Source of the DNA: Streptomyces canus
GTDB taxonomy: Bacteria > Actinomycetota > Actinomycetes > Streptomycetales > Streptomycetaceae
Length of the DNA stretch: 64,000 bases
Assembly: GCF_030815415.1 (NCBI RefSeq)
Contig: NZ_JAUSWW010000001.1
Coordinates: 3,782,001-3,846,000 of the forward strand
Direction: 5' to 3'
Part shown: positions 8,580-16,380 of the stretch, piece after piece
Position numbering within the stretch: position 1 is the first letter of the stretch
Layout: every line of letters begins with the position of its first letter
Translations under genes and position numbers: made by a program
The notes under the pieces: model-generated
Database searches by the model: none
What the model was told of the DNA's origin: nothing
What the model saw: the letters and a program-made list of their open reading frames with translations, nothing else

Positions 8580-9269
8580 TCACCTCTGGTCGTCGAGCAC
8601 GTGGGCGATGGCGAGCGCGATGCGTTCGATCCAGTCGATGGCGTCGTTCACGCTCGCCTCGTCGATGGGGCGGCGTTGCTCCAGATCACCGTCGATCAGG
8701 TCGGCGTCATGTGCGATCTTGTTGCGCCGCTGCGTGATCTCCAGATAGCGGCTGCGAAGTTTCTTTTCGTTCAGCGAAGTGCGCCCCTGGAAGAACGACT
8801 GATTGATCCATCCAGCGGCCTCATACCAGACCTTCATTTCCGTGACGAGCTTGAGCACCTCGGAGATCTTTCCGGGGTGCTGGAGCGACTGGGCCGCGAG
8901 TTTGTCACGCAGGTGCTCCACGACAGCGTCGGACACCGTGACGTCGCCGCGCTTCACTGCCTCGACCGTGTGCAGAGGCAACTCATAAACCCGCAGCTGG
9001 TACGGCATGTCGGAGCTGTCCTTGGCCGCCAACTCGGCGACCCTGCGCAGCACTTCCTCGTGCGGCCAGTGGTCGATGGCGGCGACCGCTTGCACCCAGG
9101 CCGCCCGATAGAAGTCGTCGATGTCGATCGTGGGCGACTTGAACGGGGTAAGCATCTTGCCCGCTTCCACCATGCGTCGCGCGTACGACAGATTCGTCAT
9201 GAACGCCTCGAACTGACGCGTCTGCGGTCTGGGAACGGCCATGGGTAACCCCGTACGACTCTCCGTCAT
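8580..9269 (-). CDS. HEPN-domain protein (RiboL-PSP-HEPN-like)
   Basis: 229 residues, mostly helical, from the ATG at 9269 that has GGAG 5 nt upstream; an internal ATG at 9242 would give 220 residues. Near the C-terminus RRNKIAHDADL contains the R-x4-H motif (Arg-Asn-Lys-Ile-Ala-His) that forms the metal-independent RNase active site in HEPN proteins. The N-terminal part, with DDFYRAAWVQAVAAIDHW, matches my memory of the RiboL-PSP-HEPN family. Such proteins are found in toxin-antitoxin, abortive-infection and restriction contexts. No antitoxin gene of the usual MNT nucleotidyltransferase type is next to it. It is the first gene of the accessory island and its RNase activity is inferred from the intact motif. 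Confidence 0.7.
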   Translation of the reverse strand: MTESRTGLPMAVPRPQTRQFEAFMTNLSYARRMVEAGKMLTPFKSPTIDIDDFYRAAWVQAVAAIDHWPHEEVLRRVAELAAKDSSDMPYQLRVYELPLHTVEAVKRGDVTVSDAVVEHLRDKLAAQSLQHPGKISEVLKLVTEMKVWYEAAGWINQSFFQGRTSLNEKKLRSRYLEITQRRNKIAHDADLIDGDLEQRRPIDEASVNDAIDWIERIALAIAHVLDDQR

Positions 9270-9579
9270 GATCTCCAAGAGCACGATCCCCGAGTCACAC
9301 GGGGATGAGTCAGGCTGGGCAGGACCAGGTTGGAACAACGTGGCCGATTCCGAGTCTTCCTTTTCCGGATCACGCCCCGTCGACTCGGCCGGGTCATGGC
9401 GGTCAGGTGGGGGATAGCCGGGTGCTGGAGATGGCTGCCACCTGCCTGATCCCAACCCGCGTCCGGCAACGGCACGCCCAGATCCGAGCCGTACGGTCCG
9501 AGAGCCGTCGTTCAACCGCGCATACCGGCCTACGATCACCGGAGATGACCAGTCATGCCTGACATTGAAGGGGGCTCGG
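9270..9579. other. Intergenic region between divergent genes
   Basis: About 310 bp between the HEPN gene (leftward) and the small gene at 9580 (rightward). It must carry both promoters; I see no convincing -10/-35 pair, large palindrome or conserved coding segment. Confidence 0.5.
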
Positions 9580-10047
9580 ATGGCTGAGCTCGTCCGGCGG
9601 CAACACCTCGATGCGGACGTGGGCTATCACGCCCTCGGGTTCCAGGAGTCCGACGACGGCGACTTGCCGGTCCCGTTCCCGGACGACTTCGAGCAGGGCG
9701 TGTTCCTCAACTCCTTCCCGGGACGTCTCGACATTTACAGCGCAGGCCACACCCACACGGCTTCGGTCGATGCAGAAGTGTGGGACGGGCAACCACCCCC
9801 ACAAGACCCCGCGGGCTGGGACGAACAAGGTGAGGCCGACTTCGAGTCGACCAGCGGCGAGGTGGCGGTGTGGTCCATGAGTCTGGGACGCGCCGATGAC
9901 GTCATCACGCTCGCGGACTCGGGCGGCTCATGGCGGGTGCGCGTGAGTTGCACCGGCCGTGCTGAAGCAGCCGCCCTGTCGGAGGGTGAGGGCATCGGCG
10001 GGGGCGTGGAAAAATACCTCGTACAGTTCTGGCCCGCCAAGCCCTGA
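9580..10047 (+). CDS. Small acidic hypothetical protein, candidate inhibitor of the neighbouring DNase
   Basis: 155 residues, no signal peptide or membrane segment, very acidic. The ATG at 9580 is preceded by GAAGGGGG at a good distance. The C-terminal half looks all-beta and ends GGSWRVRVSCTGR ... EKYLVQFWPAKP, a layout (central strand pair plus a final WP) that loosely resembles the NucA inhibitor Nin/ComJ of Bacillus and related acidic immunity proteins. The gene converges on the secreted NucA/NucB-type DNase gene with 49 bp and a shared hairpin between them. In Bacillus nucA and nin are adjacent, so an inhibitor role is a reasonable hypothesis but is not shown by a diagnostic motif. Confidence 0.55.
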   Translation: MAELVRRQHLDADVGYHALGFQESDDGDLPVPFPDDFEQGVFLNSFPGRLDIYSAGHTHTASVDAEVWDGQPPPQDPAGWDEQGEADFESTSGEVAVWSMSLGRADDVITLADSGGSWRVRVSCTGRAEAAALSEGEGIGGGVEKYLVQFWPAKP

Positions 10048-10053
10048 GCGCGA

Positions 10054-10087
10054 GGGCGGGAGAGGCCCATCCAAGCCTCCCCCGCCC
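10054..10087. terminator. Hairpin between convergent genes
   Basis: A 13-bp stem with one A-C mismatch (10054-10066 with 10075-10087) and an 8-nt loop, in the 49 bp between the stops of the gene at 9580 and the DNase gene. It could serve both transcripts. Confidence 0.55.
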
Positions 10088-10096
10088 CTGCCCTTA

Positions 10097-11521
10097 TCAG
10101 GAGACGATCTTCACGATGAAGCCGTCGTCCATCCCGTCGATGATGCGGTTCTTGGCATAGAAGCTGGTCAGGATGTTGCCACCCGCACCGTTGTCGGTCT
10201 TGGCGATCGGCTTCACGGAGAAGTTGAACTTCTTCACGTCGTCGTCGTAGTCATGCTCGGCCGCCCCTTCATAGGTGGTGGCGAAGGGGTACTCGTCACA
10301 CTCTCGGTCGCCGCCCCAGGAGTAGTTGGCACCCCAGTACCGCTTGCACTGCTTGACCGCCGCCTTGCGGTTGGCGTCCCGACGGTCCTTGCTCACCGTA
10401 CGGTGCAGCGGATCCTTCACCGTCTGGCCCGGGACCTTCTTCGCCGACATGTACGGCTTGGTGTCTTCCGGCTTCGTGAACGCCGTCTTGACGTGCTGTG
10501 CAGCCGCACGTTCCTCCGCACCCGGCTTCGCGCTGTACGTCATCGTCGGTACGTAGCTGAAAGTCGCCGCACCTTTCCTGTCCGGGTTACCGCCACCGGT
10601 GGAGTTGGCCAGATAGCTCGCGGCATCCCACCGCGGGGCGAGCATGAACAGCTTGCCTCCCAGGGCACCGCTGAGTGTCCAGCCCGTCGGCGGCGTGTAG
10701 CTGATGGCCGGCTCGTACACCGCGAAGATCAGGTCCGTGGAGCCACTGCTGCCCTGCCCGGGCTTCGCGTTCACCGTCTGACTGAACGTGCGCAGTGCCT
10801 TCAACTCGGTGAAGGTCTTCGTCCCGGGCGTGTTCCCGCCCCGCGTGTAGCGCACTCCGGACGGCCAGCTCTGCGGGATGTTCCCCTTCGTCGTGATCGG
10901 CATGGTCGCGGCGCCGGTCGACCCGGTCGTGACGAAGTCGGTGAAGTAATACTGGAAGTTGATGGTGCGGCTGTTCTTTGCGATCGTCCCGACCACACGA
11001 ACGTTGAACATGCTCTCGCCGACCGGCTGGTTGTTGCGCACCCAGGTCTGCAGGAACGAGGCTCCGTTGCACACCGCGAAGCGGGACTTGACGAAGAACT
11101 TCTTGTCGCTTCCCAGGCCCTTCTTGCACTCCTCGAACGTCATCTTCCGCGAAGGCTCGGGAGCCGTGACCATCGGCCCGACCGCCGACCGCGCACTTGC
11201 GGCCTCCACCAGCGGCACCGAACCGGACGCCTTACGCGACAGCGGAGCATACGACGCGGCAGGTCCCACCGTCTCCTGCGCCAACTCCGTCCCAGGCTCC
11301 GCCTGCCGCGCGAGCTGGCGAAGCCGGTCCATACCTCGCCCGCTCTGCAAATCCTCCAAGGTGGGCTTCTTCGCGCCTACCGGCAGCACATACGACTCGA
11401 CGCGCAGGTCAACGGAGCTGCCCGCGCTCGCCAAGGACGGTGCCGCCGCAGACAAGACGGCGACCGCCGTCCCGGTGGTCAACGCCCGTCTACCTATTCG
11501 ACGCAGCCATGCCTTGTCCAT
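10097..11521 (-). CDS. Secreted protein with C-terminal NucA/NucB-type DNase domain
   Basis: 474 residues. A Sec signal peptide is clear (WLRRIGRRALTTGTAVAVLSAAAPSLASA, cleavage near residue 33). Residues ~35-340 are a long region with paired cysteines (FEECKKGL, FAVCNGAS) and no family I recognise. The last ~120 residues contain RDANRKAAVKQC and CDEYPFATTYEGA followed by KNRIIDGMDDGFIV. The DEYPFA...EG core matches the catalytic motif of NucA/NucB extracellular DNases (DNase_NucA_NucB). ATG at 11521. It converges with the small acidic gene at 9580. It may act in nutrient scavenging, DNA recycling during development, or competition; the large N-terminal region suggests a delivery or binding role. 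Confidence 0.78.
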   Translation of the reverse strand: MDKAWLRRIGRRALTTGTAVAVLSAAAPSLASAGSSVDLRVESYVLPVGAKKPTLEDLQSGRGMDRLRQLARQAEPGTELAQETVGPAASYAPLSRKASGSVPLVEAASARSAVGPMVTAPEPSRKMTFEECKKGLGSDKKFFVKSRFAVCNGASFLQTWVRNNQPVGESMFNVRVVGTIAKNSRTINFQYYFTDFVTTGSTGAATMPITTKGNIPQSWPSGVRYTRGGNTPGTKTFTELKALRTFSQTVNAKPGQGSSGSTDLIFAVYEPAISYTPPTGWTLSGALGGKLFMLAPRWDAASYLANSTGGGNPDRKGAATFSYVPTMTYSAKPGAEERAAAQHVKTAFTKPEDTKPYMSAKKVPGQTVKDPLHRTVSKDRRDANRKAAVKQCKRYWGANYSWGGDRECDEYPFATTYEGAAEHDYDDDVKKFNFSVKPIAKTDNGAGGNILTSFYAKNRIIDGMDDGFIVKIVS

Positions 11522-11690
11522 CGTGGAACCCCCGAACTCACGTGGCGCCAGACCTCACGTCTGAGCACCTGGTCGAGGGCAATAGTTATCGAACTGGCGA
11601 GCGAAAACATGGATGACACACGGAAGTTGGCGTGCTCATAACGACGCATTGGCCGAGATCAGGACGCCGCCGACCGATAACAACGTCCTG

Positions 11691-11948
11691 TCAGAAGCCC
11701 AGATACGTGATCTGTACGATGTAGACCCGCTCGCTGCGTACGACGACCTGGTACCGGAACATGCCCCCGGAGACGAGGAACTGGCGTCCCTGAGGGTCGA
11801 GGCCCTCGTGGGCCCGGCCGTGGACATGAAGGGCTTCAGCTGCCCTGACCAGTTCGTCAGCCGCACGTTCGATGGTGGCCAGGAAGTCTGACGGTAGGGA
11901 GCGGACGGCCTCTTCAGCTCCGAAGGCGTACTCCCACTTCCAGCTCAC
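11691..11948 (-). CDS. RelE/ParE-like toxin
   Basis: 85 residues starting MSWKWEYAFGAEEAVRSLP and continuing through GRQFLVSGGMFRYQVVVRSERVYIVQITYL, the strand pattern of RelE/ParE-superfamily toxins (WEV.F...A...L, then a basic R-x-x-V segment and a final hydrophobic strand). Basic residues in the F-R-Y-Q-V-V-V-R strand are in the usual catalytic or contact position. The start overlaps the stop of the upstream DUF6247-like gene by 4 bp, the typical arrangement of an antitoxin-first type II pair. An mRNA-cleaving role is inferred from the fold pattern only. Confidence 0.65.
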   Translation of the reverse strand: MSWKWEYAFGAEEAVRSLPSDFLATIERAADELVRAAEALHVHGRAHEGLDPQGRQFLVSGGMFRYQVVVRSERVYIVQITYLGF

Positions 11949-12292
11949 TCGCGAACTGCCTTCATCGCCTCGTCGAGAACGGCACTCAGCTCGCGAAGGG
12001 CTTCCCGTGCGATGGCTGGATCCTCATGCTCCAGGTTGCCCTTCGCCTGGGCATATCGAGCGGACAGGTCCGGGCGACGGGCAATCTCGATCTCCTGAGC
12101 CCAGGCCAGCACCCAGCTCTGGACAGGGCTCAGAGACTGCCACTCGACCGCCTTGGCGAAGGCGTCGTCCTTCATGGCCTGCATCTCGTCCAGGCGACCT
12201 GGCGCGACGATGGCGAGAGCGGCGCGCAGGGCATCGGGAGTCGGCTCGGGACGGGGGATCAGCTCGCGTCCGTGGTCGGCCTGAGTGCTCAT
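11945..12292 (-). CDS. DUF6247-like protein, presumed antitoxin of the RelE-like gene
   Basis: 115 residues, acidic and helical, from the ATG at 12292 that has GGAGGACACC immediately upstream. The segment PDALRAALAIVAPGRLDEMQAMKDDAFAKAV fits the DUF6247 family, a small actinobacterial protein that I remember as being encoded just before RelE-like genes. The 4-bp overlap with the downstream toxin gene supports co-expression. No DNA-binding motif is evident, so whether it also represses the operon is unclear. Confidence 0.6.
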   Translation of the reverse strand: MSTQADHGRELIPRPEPTPDALRAALAIVAPGRLDEMQAMKDDAFAKAVEWQSLSPVQSWVLAWAQEIEIARRPDLSARYAQAKGNLEHEDPAIAREALRELSAVLDEAMKAVRE

Positions 12293-12359
12293 GGTGTCCT
12301 CCAGTGCGTGCCCCGGCCAGAGTAGCCGGGCTGAGGGACGGGGGCCTCGCACAGCGGGC

Positions 12360-13611
12360 TCAGGCGACGGTGGCAGCGGAAGTGCGTGTGCCCGGTTCCT
12401 CGTCGGCCCGCTTCATCCACGCCGCTACGGTCTCGGGACGGTGGAAGGCGAAGACCTCGCGGGAGCGCGCGTCGGGATCGACACGGTTCAGGAAGTACGT
12501 CTCCGCGCCCGTGCTGACGTAACGGAACGCGAAGGGTTCCTCCCGGCGCCACACGGCCATCGCGTGTTCCTTGAGCACACCGGCCGCGTATCGCTCGTTC
12601 TGGGCGAGGGCACTGGCGAGTGGTGTTCCCTCACGCTTGGCCTCGACGACCCCGACGATCTTCCCGTCGACGTACAGGACGTAATCGGCCCGGCCGGTGG
12701 CCAAGGTGAACTCCTCGATGGCCACGCCCCGGCCCGCGAGCGGGTTGGCCTCCGCCTTGCTCTGGATCAGCCAGCCCGCCTTGAGCAGCATCGCGTCGAT
12801 CTTCTTGCGCGCCTGGACCTCGTTGAGAGGGGCTGGGCGCTGGGCGCGTTCGACGACGGCGTCCCGGGCCGCGGAGGCGACCTTGCGCGGTTGGAGGCGC
12901 TCACGGTCGTACTGCTGCTGGTGGGCCGCCCGCAGGTCGGCGACCTGCGCCCTCAGGTCCTCGATCTCCGCGGCGTACGCCGACTTCTGCTGCCGCGCGC
13001 TCTCGATCAGGGCCTCGGCTTCGACACGGGCCCGACGCTCGGCCTCCAGTCGATTGCTGGTCTCGGACAGCTTGACGCGTGACTCGGCCAGTGATCGGCG
13101 ATGGCCCTCCAACGCCGCCTGGAGCTCCGCGATCTCCTCTGGGTCGACGGACTGTGTATCGGCTGGGAGCGTCGGCGGGACGAAGGCCGACACGGTCCGC
13201 GTCCCGCCCGTGGCACGGTCGAAGAGATCACCCAACTGCCAACACAGCTTCAGCGCTTCGAGCGCCTTCGTCGTGTCGAAGAGATGGTTGTGCGCGGCAT
13301 CGTTGCGGCCTCGGCGCAGCTTGCGCCTCACGGCTCCAGCCGACGAGCACTCCCGCACGTGTGAGCGCGTTGAGGCGGTCGAACTGGGTCGTGCCCGTGG
13401 CCCGCGTGCCCGTGCGGGCGACGGGCACCTCCGCCAGCACCTCGCCGAACTGGCCTGCGCTGACGTAAGCCGCGTTCGGATTGGTGAGGACGGTGGGTTC
13501 CGCCTGCGAGCCATAGATGGCAAGGAGAGGCTGATACCCGCACAACCGGCCGAAATTGGGCGAAGCCTTCGCCAGTTCCCGGAGCCGGTCGTCCCCACTG
13601 CGTCTGTCCAC
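12360..13611 (-). pseudogene. hsdR: Remnant of a type I restriction R subunit (hsdR), frameshifted and truncated
   Basis: The frame from GTG 13611 encodes the start of an HsdR-like protein (KASPNFGRLCGYQPLLAIYGSQAE ... TQFDRLNALTRAGVLV). At about 13310-13325 homology moves to another frame, which continues KLRRGRNDAAHNHLFDT ... LCWQLGDLFDRATGG, a coiled-coil, and the N-terminal nuclease domain ATGRADYVLYVDGKIVGVVEAKRE, where Asp, Glu and Lys of the PD-(D/E)xK site are intact. The frame stops after RPETVAAWM, just where the SF2 helicase motor should begin, with an unrelated tail. Motor, C-terminal part, hsdM and hsdS are all absent. It is therefore a decayed gene; a shorter internal start could still express the coiled-coil plus nuclease piece. 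Confidence 0.8.
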
Positions 13612-13709
13612 GCGCCCCAGCCTCAGCCCTCGCTCGTCCTGGATCCGTCATCAAAGCCTACGGAGCCAGAGACACGCGAGGGAGGACAACAGGCCGGGCG
13701 GGCGCGGCG

Positions 13710-13904
13710 TCAGAACTTGATGCTGCCGATCATCCCCGCGATGTTCGTCGTCAGCTCGCTGATCGTCGGCGCCATGGTCGACGAGGCCAGGTAGAAGCCG
13801 AGCAGCATGCAGACCACCGCATGTCCGGCCTTCAGCCCTGACTTCTTGACCAGCAGGAAGACGATGATCGCCAGCAGCACCACCGCCGAAATCGAAAGTG
13901 CCAC
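13710..13904 (-). CDS. Tiny two-helix membrane protein
   Basis: 64 residues from GTG 13904, chosen because GGAGGTGA lies 6-7 nt upstream. Two hydrophobic helices (about residues 4-20 and 28-46) are joined by a KKSGLKAGHA loop; the tail TMAPTISELTTNIAGMIGSIKF is amphipathic. I have seen similar small proteins in Streptomyces genomes but know no function. It sits between the hsdR remnant and a divergent peptidase gene. Confidence 0.65.
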   Translation of the reverse strand: MALSISAVVLLAIIVFLLVKKSGLKAGHAVVCMLLGFYLASSTMAPTISELTTNIAGMIGSIKF

Positions 13905-14080
13905 GGCGGCTCACCTCCAAAGATCCCAGAAGCGCGGGGGTCGGACCAGGGGGGCAGATAAATCCATACAGGCGCCAGCAGGTTCATACCCACTATGCGC
14001 GTTTGATCATAACTATCCGTGCGCGCGCATCCGTCGGCGCACTGCCGCACAAGGGGGCGCATGGCCAATATGGTCGGAGC

Positions 14081-16237
14081 ATGACGACGACGTCCGACTC
14101 CTTCCCCCGCCGACATGCCCGGACCCAGCGGTTCACGCTCGGCGCGCCACGCGCGTTCGCGGTGGCTCCCGACGGTTCCCGTGTCGTGTTCCTGCGCTCG
14201 TCCTCCGGTACGGACCGGGCGAGTTCGCTGTGGGTGCTCGACCCCGCGGACGGCGGGGAGCGCGTGGCGGCCGACCCGCGCGCCCTGCTGGGCGGGGCCT
14301 CGGAGGACCTCTCGCCGCAGGAGCGGGCGCGGCGCGAGCGGAGCCGTGAGGGCGGGGCCGGGATCGTCGGCTACGCCACCGACACGGCGGTCGAGTTGGC
14401 CTCTTTCGCCTTGTCAGGACGGCTCTTCGCGGCGGAGCTGCGGGCCGGCACGGCACGTGAACTTCCCGTCCCCGGGCCGGTGATCGACCCACGCCCCTCC
14501 CCCGACGGCCGGTTCGTCGCCTACGTCGCACAGGGCGCCCTGCGCGTCACGGGTGCCGAGGGCGAGGGGGACCGGGCGCTGGCCGAGCCGGAGTCGGAAC
14601 ACGTCACCTACGGGCTCGCGGAGTTCATCGCGGCCGAGGAGATGGGGCGGTCGCGGGGGTTCTGGTGGTCGCCGGAGTCGGACCTGCTGCTGGTCGCGCG
14701 CGCGGACGACACTCCCGTACGGCGCTGGTGGATCTCCGACCCGGCCCGTCCCGAACGTGATCCACAGCACGTCGCGTACCCGGCGGCGGGTACCGCGAAC
14801 GCGGAGGTCCGGCTCTTCGTGATCGGCCTCGACGGGGCGCGCACGGAGGTGTCCTGGGACCGGAAGCGCTACCCGTATCTGGCGCATGTGCACTGGTCAG
14901 CGGCGGGCGCCCCACTGTTGCTGGTGCAGGCCCGGGACCAGCGCAGCCAGCTGTTCCTGGCCGTGGACCCGGGGTCGGGGGCGACGCGGATGGTGCACGC
15001 CGACGAAGATCCAACTTGGCTTGATCTTTTCCCGGGAGTGCCCTGCTGGAGCCCTTCCGGGCGGCTCGTCCGGATCGCGGACGAGGGCGGCGCCCGGGTC
15101 CTCGCGGTGGGCGACCGCCCGCTGACGGGGCCGCAGTTGCACGTCCGTGCGGTGCTGGACGTCTCCGACGACGACGTGCTGATCTCGGCGTCGGCCGGGG
15201 AGCGGGCGGCCGCGCCGGAGACCGGCGAGGTGCATGTGTACCGGGTGAACGAGCTCGGCATGGAGCGCGTCTCGCAGGAGCCGGGCGTGCACTCGGCGGT
15301 GCGCGCCGGGGGCGTGACGGTGCTGGTGTCGGCGACGCCGGGGCGGGCCGGGTCGCGGGCGCAGGTGCTCAGGGACGGCGACCGAAGGGAGACGGGGGTC
15401 CCCCCGGCCGGAGGCTGGGGGAGGACGTCGACTGTCACGTCGTATGCCGAAGATCCCGGTATGTCCCCGCGCATGATCCTCACCGAGGGGGGCGCACGGC
15501 GGATCCCATGCGCCGTGCTGCTGCCTCACGATCACGACGGTGCGACCCCGTTGCCGGTTTTGATGGATCCCTACGGTGGTCCGCACGGTCCCCGCGTCCT
15601 GGCCGCCCACAACGCGCACCTCACCTCGCAGTGGTTCGCCGACCAGGGTTTCGCGGTGGTCGTCGCGGACGGCCGGGGTACGCCCGGTCGCTCGCCGGCC
15701 TGGGAGAAGGCGATCCACCACGACCTCACGGTGTCCCTGGACGACCAGGTCGAGGCGCTGGAGTCACTGGCGAAGTCGTATCCGCTCGACCTCTCCCGGG
15801 TGGCGATCCGGGGCTGGTCCTACGGCGGCTGGCTGGCAGCGCTCGCGGTGCTGCGCCGCCCCGATGTCTTCCACGCCGGGATCGCGGGGGCGCCGGTGAC
15901 GGACTGGCGGCTGTACGACACGCACTACACGGAGCGGTACCTGGGCGATCCGACGGCGTCACCCGAGTCGTACACCAGGAGCTCCCTGCTGACCGACGAG
16001 GGCCTCTCCTCCCCCGCCGAGCCGCACCGGCCCCTGATGATCGTGCACGGCCTGGCGGACGACAACGTCGTCGCGGCCCACACCCTGCGCCTGTCCTCGG
16101 CCCTGCTCTCAGCCGGCCGCCCGCACGAGGTCCTGCCCCTGTCCGGGGTGACCCACATGACCCCGCAGGAACAGGTCGCGGAGAACCTGCTCCTGCTCCA
16201 GGTCGACTTCCTGAAGCGGTCGTTGGGGCTGTCGTAA
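14081..16237 (+). CDS. S9-family dipeptidyl-peptidase (DPP-IV-like)
   Basis: 718 residues without a signal peptide, so probably cytoplasmic. The N-terminal ~470 residues form a beta-propeller (DPP-IV N-terminal domain) with the double-Glu segment EFIAAEEMGRSRGFWWS that binds the substrate amino terminus in DPP-IV enzymes. The C-terminal alpha/beta hydrolase has the nucleophile Ser580 in GWSYGG, the acid at Asp660/661 in GLADDN and His692 in GVTHM. It should remove N-terminal dipeptides, possibly from peptides taken up by the oligopeptide transporters next door. ATG 14081 follows GGAG at a short distance. Transcribed alone; a hairpin follows at 16345. Confidence 0.9.
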   Translation: MTTTSDSFPRRHARTQRFTLGAPRAFAVAPDGSRVVFLRSSSGTDRASSLWVLDPADGGERVAADPRALLGGASEDLSPQERARRERSREGGAGIVGYATDTAVELASFALSGRLFAAELRAGTARELPVPGPVIDPRPSPDGRFVAYVAQGALRVTGAEGEGDRALAEPESEHVTYGLAEFIAAEEMGRSRGFWWSPESDLLLVARADDTPVRRWWISDPARPERDPQHVAYPAAGTANAEVRLFVIGLDGARTEVSWDRKRYPYLAHVHWSAAGAPLLLVQARDQRSQLFLAVDPGSGATRMVHADEDPTWLDLFPGVPCWSPSGRLVRIADEGGARVLAVGDRPLTGPQLHVRAVLDVSDDDVLISASAGERAAAPETGEVHVYRVNELGMERVSQEPGVHSAVRAGGVTVLVSATPGRAGSRAQVLRDGDRRETGVPPAGGWGRTSTVTSYAEDPGMSPRMILTEGGARRIPCAVLLPHDHDGATPLPVLMDPYGGPHGPRVLAAHNAHLTSQWFADQGFAVVVADGRGTPGRSPAWEKAIHHDLTVSLDDQVEALESLAKSYPLDLSRVAIRGWSYGGWLAALAVLRRPDVFHAGIAGAPVTDWRLYDTHYTERYLGDPTASPESYTRSSLLTDEGLSSPAEPHRPLMIVHGLADDNVVAAHTLRLSSALLSAGRPHEVLPLSGVTHMTPQEQVAENLLLLQVDFLKRSLGLS

Positions 16238-16344
16238 CCGCACAAATACCCACGAACTGCGTTAACACACAGGCAACTTGGCCGACCCGATCCCGATATA
16301 CGGACGGGCCAGGCTAAAGAACGTACGGCCGTGCGGGTGCCGTA

Positions 16345-16380
16345 AACGGACCGGGGTGCGCCATGTCACCCCGGTCCGTT
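16345..16380 (-). terminator. Terminator of the first opp operon
   Basis: A perfect 14-bp stem (16345-16358 with 16367-16380), 8-nt loop. The stop codon of the leftward ATPase gene (16366-16368) lies at the loop/stem border, so the hairpin spans the end of the coding region. It could also end the rightward peptidase transcript. Confidence 0.65.

Noticed and set aside
11613..11891. 92-codon rightward frame opposite the RelE-like gene
   Set aside because: Overlaps the toxin gene on the other strand; the toxin has fold-like sequence and a coupled start, this frame has neither.
8580..13904. Integrated mobile element or prophage
   Set aside because: No integrase, transposase, attachment repeats or phage structural genes; only the toxin/defence-like content suggests transfer.
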